NCBI GenBank assembly: GCA_030386875.1
Contig: JASJYW010000026.1
Location: 9,566,246 to 9,630,245 of the forward strand
DNA length: 64,000 bases
DNA from: Morinoia aosen
Lineage: Eukaryota; Arthropoda; Malacostraca; Amphipoda; Talitridae
Reading direction: 5' to 3'
How positions within the stretch are numbered: position 1 is the first letter of the stretch; each line of letters starts with the position of its first letter. The notes under the pieces are model-generated. The model did not search any database. It was given only the letters and a program-made list of their open reading frames with translations, and was not told where the DNA came from. Below are positions 41,515 to 55,300 of this stretch, piece after piece. Position numbers and translations under genes: made by a program.

Positions 41515-44500
41515 CCCTGTCGACCGTGGAATCGGCTAAATATGCACTCTCCGCCTATGTCGCTACGGGAAACAGCAAACGACGTGATTTTCACCGCATT
41601 CGGCCTAGGAATGGCCCAAAACACGCATTTTAGCTCTGTCGACCGTGGAAACGGCCAAATATGCACTTTCCGCCTATGTCGCCACGGGAAACAGCAAACG
41701 ACGTGATTTTCACCGCATTCGGCCTAGGAATGGCCCAAAACACGCATTTTAGCTCTGTCGACCGTGGAATCGGCTAAATATGCACTTTCCGCCTATGTCG
41801 CCACGGGAAACAGCAAACGACGTGATTTTCACCGCATTCGGCCAAGGAATGGCCCAAAACACGCATTTTAGCTCTGTCGACCGTGGAATCGGCTAAATAT
41901 GCACTTTCCGCCTATGTCACCACGGGAAACAGCAAACGACGTGATTTTTACCGCATTCGGCCTAGGGGTGGCCCAAAACACGCATTTTAGCTCTGTCGAC
42001 CGTGGAATCGGCTAAATATGCACTTTCCGCCTATGTCGCCACGGGAAACAGCAAATGACGTGATTTTCACCGCATTCGGCCTAGGAATAGCCCAAAACAC
42101 GCATTTTAGCTCTGTCGACCGTGGAATCGGCTAAATATGCTTTTTCCGCCTATGTCGCCACGGGAAACAGCAAACGACGTGATTTTCACCGCATTCGGCC
42201 TAGGAATGGCCCAAAACACGCATTTTAGCTCTGTCGACCGTGGAAACGGCTAAATATGCACTTTCCGCCTATGTCGCCACGGGAAACAGCAAACGACGCG
42301 ATTTTCACCGCATTCGGCCTAGGAATGGCCCAAAACACGCATTTTAGCTCTGTCGACCGTGTAATCGGCTAAATATGCACTTTCCGCCTATGTAGCCACG
42401 GGAAACAGCAAACGACGTGATTTCCACCGCATTGGGCCTAGGAATGGCCAAAAACACGCATTTCAGCCCTGTCTACCGTGGAATCGGCTAAATATGAACT
42501 TTCCGCCTATGTCGCCACGGGAAGCGGCAAACGACGTGATTTTCACCGCATTCGGCCTAGGAATGGCCCAAAACACGCATTTTAGCCCTGTCGACCGTGG
42601 AAACGGCAAACGGCGTGATTTTCACCGCATTGGGCCTAGGAATGGCCCAAAACACGCATTATAGCTCTGTCGACCGTGGAAACGGCTATATATGCACTTT
42701 CCGCCTATGTCGCCACGGGAAACAGCAAACGACGTGATTTTCACCGCATTTGGCCTAGGAATGGCCAAAAACACGCGTTTTAGCCCGGTCGACCGAGGAA
42801 TCGGCTAAATATGCACTTTCTGCCTATGTCGCCACGGGAAACAGCAAACGACGTGATTTTCACCGCATTCGGCCTAGGATTGGCCCTAAACACGCATTTT
42901 AGCTCTGTCGACCGTGGAAACGGCTGAATATGCACTTTCCGCCTATGTCGCCACGGGAAACAGCGAACGACGTGATTTTCACCGCATTCGGCCTTGGAAT
43001 GGCCAAAAACACGCATTTTAGCCCTGTCGACCGTGGAAACGGTTAAATATGCACTTTCCGCCTATGGGCGCCACGAGAAACAGCAAACGACGTGATTTTC
43101 ACCGCATTCGGCCTAGGAATGGCCCAAACACGCATTTTAGCTCTGTCGACCGTGGAATCGGCTAAATATGCACTTTCCGCCTATGTCGCCAAGCGAAACA
43201 GCAAACGACGTGATTTTCACCGCATTCGGCCTAGGAATGGCCCAAAACACGCATCTTAGCTCTGTCGACCGTGGAATCGGCTAAATATGCACTTTCCGCC
43301 TATGTCGCCACGGGAAACAGCAAACGACGTGATTTTCACCGCATTCGGCCCCGGAATGGCCCTAAACACGCATTTTCGCTCTGTCGACCGTGGAATCGGC
43401 TAAATATGCACTTTCCGCCTATGTCGCCACGGGAAACAGCAAACGACGTGATTTTCACCGCATTCGGCTTAGGAATGGCCAAAAACACGCATTTTAGCCC
43501 TGTCGACCGTGGAATCGGCTAAATATGCACTTTCCGCCTATGTCGCTACGGGAAACAGCAAACGACGTGATTTTCACCGCTTTCGGCCTAGGAATGGCCC
43601 AAAACACGCATTTTAGCTCTGTCGACCGTGGAAACGGCTAAATATGCACTTTCCGCCTATGTCGCCACGGGAAACAGCAAACGACGTGATTTCCACCGCA
43701 TTCGGCCTAGGAACGGCCGAAAACACGCATTTTAGCCCTGTCTACCGTGGAATCGGCTAAATATGCACTTTCCGCCTATGTCGCCACGGGAAGCGGCAAA
43801 CGACGTGATTTTCACCGCATTCGGCCTAGGAATGGCCCAAAACACGCATTTTAGCCCTGTCGACCGTGGAAACGGCAAACGACGTGATTTTCACCGCATC
43901 GGGCCTAGGAATGGCCCAAAACACGCATTATCGCTCTGTCGACCGTGGAAACGGCTATATATGCACTTTCCGCCTATGTCGCCACGGGAAACAGCAAACG
44001 ACGTGATTTTCACCGCATTCGGCCTAGGAATGGCCCAAAACACGCATTTTAGCTCTGTCGACCGTGGAATCGGCTAAATATGCACTTTCCGCCTATGCCG
44101 CCACGGGAACAGCAAACGACGTGATTTCCACCGCATTCGGCCTAGGAATGGCCCAAAACACGCATTTTAGCTCTGTCGACCGTGGAATCGGCTATATATG
44201 CACTTTCCGCCTATGTCGCCACGGGAAACAGCAAACGACGTGATTTTCACCGCATTCGGCCTAGGAATAGCCCAAAACACGCATTTTAGCTTTGTCGACC
44301 CTGGTATCGGCTAAATATGCACTTTCCGCCCATGTCGCCGCGGGAAACAGCAAACGACGTGATTTTCACCGCATTCGGCCTAGGAATGGCCCAAAACACG
44401 CATTTTAGCTCTGTCGACCGTGGAAACGGCTAAATAAGCCCTTTCCGCCTATGTCGCCACGGAAAACAGCAAACGACGTGATTTTCACCGCATTCGGCCT

Positions 44501-47500
44501 AGGAATGGCCCAAACACGCATTTTAGCTCTGTCGACACTGGAAACGGCTAAATATGCACTTTCCGCCTATGTCGCCACGGGAAACAGCAAACGACGTGAT
44601 TTTCACCGCATTCGGCCTAGGAATGGCCATAAACACGCATTTTAGCCCTGTCGACCGTGGAATCGGCTAAATATGCACTTTCCGCCTATGTCGCCACGGG
44701 AAACAGCAAACGACGTGATTTTCACCGCATTCGGCCTAGGAATGGCCCAAAACACGCATTTAAGCTCTGCCGACCGTGGAATCGGCTAAATATGCACTTT
44801 CCGCCTATGTCGCCACGGGAAACAGCAAACGACGTGATTTTCACCGCATTCGGCCTAGGAATGGCCAAAAACACGCATTTTAGCCCTGTCGACCGTGGAA
44901 TCGGCTAAATATGCACTTTCCGCCTATGTCGCCACGGGAAACAGCAAACGACGTGATCTTCACCGCATTCGGCCTAGGAATGGCCCAGAACACGCATTTT
45001 AGCTCTGTTGACCGTGGAAACGGCTAAATATGCACTTTCCGCCTATGTCGCCACGGGAAACAGCAAACGACGTGATTTTAACCGCATTCGGCCTAAGAAT
45101 GGCCAAAAACACGCATTTTAGCCCTGTCGACCGTGGAAACGGTTAAATATGCACTTTCCGCCTATGTCGCCACGGGAAACAGCAAACGACGTGATTTTCA
45201 CCGCATTCGGCCTAGGAATGGCCCAAAACACGCATCTTAGCTCTGTCGACCGTGGAATCGGCTAAATATGCACTTTCCGCCTATGTCGCCACGGGTAACA
45301 GCAAACGACGTGATTTTCACGGCATTCGGCCTAGGAATCGCCCAAAACACGCATTTTAGCTCTGTCGACCGTGGAATTGGCTAAATATGCACTTTCTGCC
45401 TATGTCGCCACGGGAAACAGCAAACGACGTGATTTTCACCGCATTCGGCTTAGGAATGGCCCACAACACGCATTTTAGCTCTGTCGACCGAGGAAACGGC
45501 TAAATATGCACTTTCCGCCTATGTCGCCACGGGAAACAGCAAACGACGTGATTTTCACCGCATTTGGCCTTGGAATGGCCAAAAACACGCATTTTAGCCC
45601 TGTCGACCGTGGAAACGGCTAAATATGCACTTTCCGCCTATGTCGCCATGGGAAACAGCAAACGACGTGATTTTCACCGCATTCGGCCTAGGAATGGCCC
45701 AAAACACGCATTTTAGCTCTGTCGACCGTGGAATCGGCTAAATATGCACTTTCCGCCTATGTCGCCACGTGAAACAGCAAACGACGTGATTTTCATGGCA
45801 TTCGGCCTAGGAATGGCCCAAAACACGCATTTTAGCTCTGTCGACCGTGGAATCGGCTAAATATGCACTTTCCGCCTATGTCGCCACGGGAAACAGCAAA
45901 CGACGTGATTTTCACCGCATTCGGCCTAGGAATGGCCCAAAACACGCATTTTAGCTCTGTCGACCGTGAAATCGGCTAAATATGCACTTTCCGCCTATGT
46001 CGCCACGGGAAACAGCAAACGACGTGATTTTCACGGCATTCGGCCTAGGAATGGCCCAAAACACGCATTTTAGCTCTGTCGACCGTGGAATCGGCTAAAT
46101 ATGCACTTTTTCCCTATGTCGCCACGGGAAACAGCAAACGACGTGATTTTCACCGCATTCGGCCTAGGAATGGCCCAAAACACGCATTTTAGCTCTGTCG
46201 ACCGTGGAATAGGCTAAATATGCACTTTCCGCCTATGTCGCCACGGGAAACAGCAAACGACGTGATTTTCGCCGCATTCGGCCTAGGAATGGCCAAAAAC
46301 ACGCATTTTAGCCCTGTCGACCGTGGAATCGGCTAAATATGCACTTTCCGCCTATGTCGCCACGGGAACAGCAAACGACGTGATTTTCACCGCATTCGGC
46401 CTAGGAATGGCCCAAAACACGCATTTTAGCTCTGTCGACCGTGGAATCGGCTATATATGCACTTTCCGCCAATGTCGCCACGGGAAACAGCAAACGACGT
46501 GATTTTCACCGCATTCGGCCTAGGAATAGCCCAAAACACGCATTTTAGCTTTGTCGACCCTGGTATCGGCTAAATATGCACTTTCCGCCCATGTCGCCGC
46601 GGGAAACAGCAAACGACGTGATTTTCACCGCATTCGGCCTAGGAATGGCCCAAAACACGCATTTTAGCTCTGTCGACCGTGGAAACGGCTAAATAAGCCC
46701 TTTCCGCCTATGTCGCCACGGAAAACAGCAAACGACGTGATTTTCACCGCATTCGGCCTAGGAATGGCCCAAACACGCATTTTAGCTCTGTCGACCCTGG
46801 AAACGGCTATATATGCACTTTCCGCCTATGTCGCCACGGGAAACAGCAAACGACGTGATTTTCACCGCATTCGGCCTAGGAATGGCCATAAACACGCATT
46901 TTAGCCCTGTCGACCGTGGAATCGGCTAAATATGCACTTTCCGCCTATGTCGCCACGGGAAACAGCAAACGACGTGATTTTCACCGCATTCGGCCTAGGA
47001 ATGGCCCAAAACACGCATTTAAGCTCTGCCGACCGTGGAATCGGCTAAATATGCACTTTCCGCCTATGTCGCCAAGCGAAACAGCAAACGACGTGATTTT
47101 CACCGCATTCGGCCTAGGAATGGCCCAAAACACGCATCTTAGCTCTGTCGACCGTGGAATCGGCTAAATATGCACTTTCCGCCTATGTCGCCACGGGAAA
47201 CACCAAACGACGTGATTTTCACCGCATTCGGCCTAGGAATGGCCCAAAACACGCATTTTAGCTCTGTCGACCGTGGAATCGGCTTAATATGCACTTTCAG
47301 CCTATGTCGCCACGGGAAACAGCAAACGACGTGATTTTCACCGCATTCGGCCCCGGAATGGCCCTAAACACGCATTTTCGCTCTGTCGACCGTGGAATCG
47401 GCTAAATATGCACTTTCCGCCTATGTCGCCACGGGAAACAGCAAACGACGTGATTTTCACCGCATTCGGCTTAGGAATGGCCAAAAACACGCATTTTAGC

Positions 47501-50500
47501 CCTGTCGACCGTGGAATCGGCTAAATATGCACTTTCCGCCTATGTCGCTACGGGAAACAGCAAACGACGTGATTTTCACCGCATTCGGCCTAGGAATGGC
47601 CCAAAACACGCATTTTAGCTCTGTCGACCGTGGAAACGGCTAAATATGCACTTTCCGCCTATGTCGCCACGGGAAACAGCAAACGACGTGATTTCCACCG
47701 CATTCGGCCTAGGAACGGCCGAAAACACGCATTTTAGCCCTGTCAACCGTGGAATCGGCTAAATATGCACTTTCCGCCTATGTCGCCACGGGAAGCGGCA
47801 AACGACGTGATTTTCACCGCATTCGGCCTAGGAATGGCCCAAAACACGCATTTTAGCCCTGTCGACCGTGGAAACGGCAAACGACGTGATTTTCACCGCA
47901 TCGGGCCTAGGAATGGCCCAAAACACGCATTATCGCTCTGTCGACCGTGGAAACGGCTAAATATGCACTTTCCGCCTATGCCGCCACGGGAACAGCAAAC
48001 GACGTGATTTTCACCGCATTCGGCCTAGGAATGGCCCAAAACACGCATTTTAGCTCTGTCGACCGTGGAATCGGCTATATATGCACTTTCCGCCTATGTC
48101 GCCACGGGAAACAGCAAACGACGTGATTTTCACCGCATTCGGCCTAGGAATGGCCCAAAACACGCATTTTAGCTCTGTCGACCGTGGAATCGGCTATATA
48201 TGCACTTTCCGCCTATGTCCGCCACGGGAAACAGCAAACGACGTGATTTTCACCGCATTCGGCCTAGGAATAGCCCAAAACACGCATTTTAGCTTTGTCG
48301 ACCCTGGTATCGGCTAAATATGCACTTTCCGCCCATGTCGCCGCGGGAAACAGCAAACGACGTGATTTTCACCGCATTCGGCCTAGGAATGGCCCAAAAC
48401 ACGCATTTTAGCTCTGTCGACCGTGGAAACGGCTAAATAAACCCTTTCCGCCTATGTCGCCACGGAAAACAGCAAACGACGTGATTTTCACCGCATTCGG
48501 CCTAGGAATGGCCCAAACACGCATTTTAGCTCTGTCGACCCTGGAAACGGCTAAATATGCACTTTCCGCCTATGTCGCCACGGGAAACAGCAAACGACGT
48601 GATTTTCACCGCATTCGGCCTAGGAATGGCCATAAACACGCATTTTAGCCCTGTCGACCGTGGAATCGGCTAAATATGCACTTTCCGCCTATGTCGCCAC
48701 GGGAAACAGCAAACGACGTGATTTTCACCGCATTCGGCCTAGGAATGGCCCAAAACTCGCATTTAAGCTCTGCCGACCGTGGAATCGGCTAAATATGCAC
48801 TTTCCGCCTATGTCGCCACGGGAAACAGCAAACGACGTGATTTTCACCGCATTCGGCCTAGGAATGGCCAAAAACACGCATTTTAGCCCTGTCGACCGTG
48901 GAATCGGCTAAATATGCACTTTCCGCCTATGTCGCCACGGGAAACAGCAAACGACGTGATCTTCACCGCATTCGGCCTAGGAATGGCCCAGAACACGCAT
49001 TTTAGCTCTGTTGACCGTGGAAACGGCTAAATATGCACTTTCCGCCTATGTCGCCACGGGAAACAGCAAACGACGTGATTTTAACCGCATTCGGCCTAGG
49101 AATGGCCAAAAACACGCATTTTAGCCCTGTCGACCGTGGAAACGGTTAAATATGCACTTTCCGCCTATGTCGCCACGGGAAACAGCAAACGACGTGATTT
49201 TCACCGCATTCGGCCTAGGAATGGCCCAAAACACGCATCTTAGCTCTGTCGACCGTGGAATCGGCTAAATATGCACTTTCCGCCTATGTCGCCACGGGTA
49301 ACAGCAAACGACGTGATTTTCACGGCATTCGGCCTAGGAATGGCCCAAAACACGCATTTAAGCTCTGCCGACCGTGGAATCGGCTAAATATGCACTTTCC
49401 GCCTATGTCGCCACGGGAAACAGCAAACGACGTGATTTTCACGGCATTCGGCCTAGGAATGGCCCAAAACACGCATTTAAGCTCTGCCGACCGTGGAATC
49501 GGCTAAATATGCACTTTCCGCCTATGTCGCCACGGGAAACAGCAAACGACGTGATTTTCACCGCATTCGGCCTAGGAATGGCCCACAACACGCATTTTAG
49601 CTCTGTCGACCGAGGAAACGGCTAAATATGCACTTTCCGCCTATGTCGCCACGGGAAACAGCAAACGACGTGATTTTCACGGCATTCGGCCTAGGAATGG
49701 CCCAAAACACGCATTTAAGCTCTGCCGACCGTGGAATCGGCTAAATATGCACTTTCCGCCTATGTCGCCACGGGAAACAGCAAACGACGTGATTTTCACC
49801 GCATTCGGCCTAGGAATGGCCAAAAACACGCATTTTAGCCCTGTCGACCGTGGAATCGGCTAAATATGCACTTTCCGCCTATGTCGCCACGGGAAACAGC
49901 AAACGACGTGATCTTCACCGCATTCGGCCTAGGAATGGCCCAAAACACGCATCTTAGCTCTGTCGACCGTGGAATCGGCTAAATATGCACTTTCCGCCTA
50001 TGTCGCCACGGAAACAGCAAACGACGTGATTTTCACCGCATTCGGCCTAGGAATGGCCCAAAACACGCATTTTAGCTCTGTCGACCGTGAAATCGGCTAA
50101 ATATGCACTTTCCGCCTATGTCGCCACGGGAAACAGCAAACGACGTGATCTTCACCGCATTCGGCCTAGGAATGGCCCAAAACACGCATCTTAGCTCTGT
50201 CGACCGTGGAATCGGCTAAATATGCACTTTCCGCCTATGTCGCCACGGGAAACAGCAAACGACGTGATTTTCACCGCATTCGGCCTAGGAATGGCCCAAA
50301 AACACGCATTTTAGCTCTGTCGACCGTGAAATCGGCTAAATATGCACTTTCCGCCTATGTCGCCACGGGAAACAGCAAACGACGTGATTTTCACGGCATT
50401 CGGCCTAGGAATGGCCGAAAACACGCATTTTAGCTCTGTCGACCGTGGAATCGGCAAAATATGCACTTTTTCCCTATGTCGCCACGGGAAACAGCAAACG

Positions 50501-51863
50501 ACGTGATTTCCACCGCATTCGGCCTAGGAATGGCCCAAAACACGCATTTTAGCTCTGTCGACCGTGGAATAGGCTAAATATGCACTTTCCGCCTATGTCG
50601 CCACGGGAAACAGCAAACGACGTGATTTTCGCCGCATTCGGCCTAGGAATGGCCAAAACACGCATTTTAGCCCTGTCGACCGTGGAATCGGCTAAATATG
50701 CACTTTCCGCCTATGTCGCCACGGGAAACAGCAAACGACGTGATTTTCACCGCATTCGGCCAAGGAATGGCCCAAAACACGCATTTTAGCTCTGTCGACC
50801 GTGGAATCGGCTAAATATGCACTTTCCGCCTATGTTACTACGGGAAACAGCAAACGACGTGATTTTCACCGCATTCGTCCTAGGGATGGCCCAAAACACG
50901 CATTTTAGCTCTGTCGAGCGTGGAATCGGCTAAATATGCACTTTCCGCCTATGTCGCCACGGGAAACAGCAAACGACGTGATTTTCACCGCATTCGGCCT
51001 AGGAATGGCCAAAAACAAGCATTTTAGCCCTGTCGACCGTGGAATCGGCTAAATATGCACTTTCCGCCTATGTCGCCACGGGAAACAGCAAACGACGTGA
51101 TTTTCACGGCATTCGGCCTAGGAATGGCCCAAAACACGCATTTTAGCTCTGTCGACCGTGGAATCGGCTAAATATGCACTTTTTCCCTATGTCGCTACGG
51201 GAAACAGCAAACGACGTGATTTTCACCGCATTCGGCCTAGGAATGGCCCAAAACACGCATTTTAGCTCTGTCGACCGTGGAATAGGCTAAATATGCACTT
51301 TCCGCCTATGTCGCCACGGGAAACAGCAAACGACGTGATTTTCGCCGCATTCGGCCTAGGAATGGCCAAAAACACGCATTTTAGCCCTGTCGACCGTGGA
51401 ATCGGCTAAATATGCACTTTCCGCCTATGTCGCCACGGGAACAGCAAACGACGTGATTTTCACCGCATTCGGCCTAGGAATGGCCCAAAACACGCATTTT
51501 AGCTCTGTCGACCGTGGAATCGGCTATATATGCACTTTCCGCCTATGTCGCCACGGGAAACAGCAAACGACGTGATTTTCACCGCATTCGGCCTAGGAAT
51601 AGCCCAAAACACGCATTTTAGCTTTGTCGACCCTGGTATCGGCTAAATATGCACTTTCCGCCCATGTCGCCGCGGGAAACAGCAAACGACGTGATTTTCA
51701 CCGCATTCGGCCTAGGAATGGCCCAAAACACGCATTTTAGCTCTGTCGACTGTGGAAACGGCTAAATAAGCCCTTTCCGCCTATGTCGCCACGGAAAACA
51801 GCAAACGACGTGATTTTCACCGCATTCGGCCTAGGAATGGCCCAAACACGCATTTTAGCTCTG
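41515..51863 (-). repeat. 119-bp satellite array 4 (~87 monomers), reverse orientation
   Basis: Continuation of array 3 after copy D. Contains large internal duplications: markers such as GGCCCCGGAATGGCCCTAAA (43347 and 47349), GGCCATAAACACGC (44625, 46884, 48628) and ACGGGTAACAGC (45291 and 49294) show a ~2.2-kb block repeated about 4.0 kb away and a shorter block at a 2,259-bp offset. Some monomers are shortened to 79 bp by loss of 40 bp (near 42600, 43870, 47875), or carry single-base deletions. Confidence 0.97.
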
Positions 51864-52363
51864 NNNNNNNNNNNNNNNNNNNNNNNNNNNNNNNNNNNNN
51901 NNNNNNNNNNNNNNNNNNNNNNNNNNNNNNNNNNNNNNNNNNNNNNNNNNNNNNNNNNNNNNNNNNNNNNNNNNNNNNNNNNNNNNNNNNNNNNNNNNNN
52001 NNNNNNNNNNNNNNNNNNNNNNNNNNNNNNNNNNNNNNNNNNNNNNNNNNNNNNNNNNNNNNNNNNNNNNNNNNNNNNNNNNNNNNNNNNNNNNNNNNNN
52101 NNNNNNNNNNNNNNNNNNNNNNNNNNNNNNNNNNNNNNNNNNNNNNNNNNNNNNNNNNNNNNNNNNNNNNNNNNNNNNNNNNNNNNNNNNNNNNNNNNNN
52201 NNNNNNNNNNNNNNNNNNNNNNNNNNNNNNNNNNNNNNNNNNNNNNNNNNNNNNNNNNNNNNNNNNNNNNNNNNNNNNNNNNNNNNNNNNNNNNNNNNNN
52301 NNNNNNNNNNNNNNNNNNNNNNNNNNNNNNNNNNNNNNNNNNNNNNNNNNNNNNNNNNNNNNN
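51864..52363. other. Assembly gap, 500 N
   Basis: Inside the satellite, same orientation on both sides. Nominal size. Confidence 0.98.
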
Positions 52364-55300
52364 TAGCCACGGGAAACAGCAAACGACGTGATTTTCACCG
52401 CATTCGGCCTAGGAATGGCCCAAAACACGCATTTTAGCTCTGTCGACCGTGGAATCGGCTAAATATGCACTTTCCGCCTATGTCGCCACGGGAAACAGCA
52501 AACGACGTGATTTTCACCGCATTCGGCCTAGGAATGGCCCAAAACACGCATTTTAGCTCTGTCGACCGTGGAATCGGCCTAAATATGCACTTTTAGCCCA
52601 AGTCGCCACGGGAAACAGCAAACGACGTGATTTTCACCGCATTCGGCCTAGGAATGGCCCAAAACACGCATTTTAGCTCTGTCGACCGTGGAATCGGCTA
52701 AATATGCACTTTCCGCCTATGTCGCCACGGGAAACAGCAAACGACGTGATTTTCACCGCTTTCGGCCTAGGAATGGCCCAAAACACGCATTTTAGCTCTG
52801 TCGACCGTGGAAACGGCTAAATATGCACTTTCCGCCTATGTCGCCACGGGAAACAGCAAACGACGTGATTTTCACCGCATTCGGCCCTAGGAATGGCCCA
52901 AAACACTCATTTTAGCTCTGTCGACCGTGGAATCGGCTAAATATGCACTTTCCGCCTATGTCGCCACGGGAAACAGCAAACGACGTGATTTTTCACCGCA
53001 TTCGGCCTAGGAATGGCCCAAAACACGCATTTTAGCTCTGTCGGCCGTGGAATCGGCTAAATATGCATTTTTAGCCCAAGTCGCCACGGGAAACAGCAAA
53101 CGACGTGATTTTCACCGCATTCGGCCTAGGAATGGCCCAAAACACGCATTTTAGCTCTGTCGACCGTGGAATCGGCTAAATATGCACTTTCCGCCTATGT
53201 CGCCACGGGAAACAGCAAACGACGTGATTTTCACCGCATTCGGCCTAGGAATGGCCCAAAACACGCATTTTAGCTCTGTCGACCGTGGAAACGGCTAAAT
53301 ATGCACTTTCCGCCTATGTCGCCACGGGAAACAGCAAACGACGTGATTTTCACCGTATTCGGCCTAGGAATGGATCAAAACACGCATTTTAGCTCTGTCG
53401 ACCGTGGAAACGGCTAAATATGCACTTTCCGCCTATGTCGATACGGGAAACAGCAAACGACGTGATTTTCACCGCATTCGGCCTAGGAATGGCCCAAAAA
53501 CACGCATATTAGCTCTGTCGACCGTGGAATCGGCTGAATATGCACTTTCCGCCTATATCGCCACGGGAAACAGCAAACGACGTGATTTTCACCGCATTCG
53601 GCCTAGGAATGGCCCGAAACACGCATTTTAGCTCTGTCGACCGTGGGAAACGGCTAAATATGCACTTTTCGCTTATGTCGCCACGGGAAACAGCAAACGA
53701 CGTGATTTTCACCGCATTCGGCCTAGGAATGGCCCAAAACACTCATTTTAGCTCTGTCGACCGTGTAATTGGCTAAATATGCACTTTCCGCCTATGTCGC
53801 CACGGGAAACAGCAAACGACGTGATTTTCACCGCATTCGGCATAGGAATGGCCCAAAACACGCATTTTAGCCCCGTCGACCGTAAAAAAAACGGCTAAAT
53901 ATGCACTTTCCGCCTATGTCGCCACGGGAAACAGCAAACGAAGTGATTTTCACCGCATTCGGCCTAGGAATGGCCCAAAACACGCATTTTAGCTCTGTCG
54001 ACCGTGGAATCGGCTAAATATGCACTTTCTGCCTATGTCGCCACGGGAAACAGCAAACGACGTGATTTTCACCGCATTCGGCCTAGGAATGGCCCAAAAC
54101 ACGCATTTTAGCTCTGTCGACCGTGGAATCGGCTAAATATGCACTTTCCGCCTATGTCGCCACGGGGAAACAGCAAACGACGTGATTTTCACCGCATTCG
54201 GCCTAGGAACTAGGAATGGCCCAAAACACGCATTTTAGCTCTGTCGACCGTGGAATCGGCTAAATATGCACTTTCCGCCTATGTCGCCACGGGAAACAGC
54301 AAACGACGTGATTTTCACCGCATTCGGCCTAGGAATGGCCCAAAACACGCATTTTAGCTCTGTCGACCGTGGAATCGGCTAAATATGCACTTTCCGCCAG
54401 GGTCGCCACGGGAAACAGCAAACGACGTGATTTCCACCGCATTCGGCCTAGGAATGGCCCAAAACACGCATTTAGCTCTGTCGACCGTGGAATCAGCTAA
54501 ATATGCACTTTCCGCCTATGTCGCCACGGGAAACAGCAAACGACGTGATTTTCATCGCATTCGGCCTAGGAATGGCCCAAAACACGCATTTTAGCTCTGT
54601 CGACCGTGGAAACGGCTAAATATGCACTTTCCGCCTATGTCGCCACGGGAAACAGCAAACGACGTGATTTTCACCGCATTTGGCCTAGGAATGGCCCAAA
54701 ACACTCATTTTAGCTCTGTCGACCGTGGAATTGGCTAAATATGCACTTTCCGCCTATGTCGCCACGGGACACAGCAAACGACGTGATTTTCACCGCATTC
54801 GGCCTAGGAATGGCCCAAAACACGCATTTTAGCTCTGTCGACCGTGGAATCGGCTATATATGCACTTTCCGCCAATGTCGCCACGGGAAACAGCAAACGA
54901 CGTGATTTTCACCGCATTCGGCCTAGGAATGGCCCAAAACAAGCATTTTAGCCCTGTCGACCGTGGAAACGGCTAAATATGCACTTTCCGCCTATGTCGC
55001 CACGGGAAACAGCAAACGACGTGATTTTCACCGCATTCGGCCTAGGAATGGCCCAAAACACGCATTTCAGCTCTGTCGACCGTGGAATCGGCTAAATATG
55101 CACTTTCCGCCTATGTCGCCACGGGAAACAGCAAACGACGTGATTTTCACCGCATTCGGCCTAGGAATGGCCCATAACACGCATTTTAGCTCTGTCGACC
55201 GTGGAAACGGCTAAATATGCACTTTCCGCCTATGTCGCCACGGGAAACAGCAAACGAAGTGATTTTCACCGCATTCGGCCTAGGAATGGCCCAAAACACT

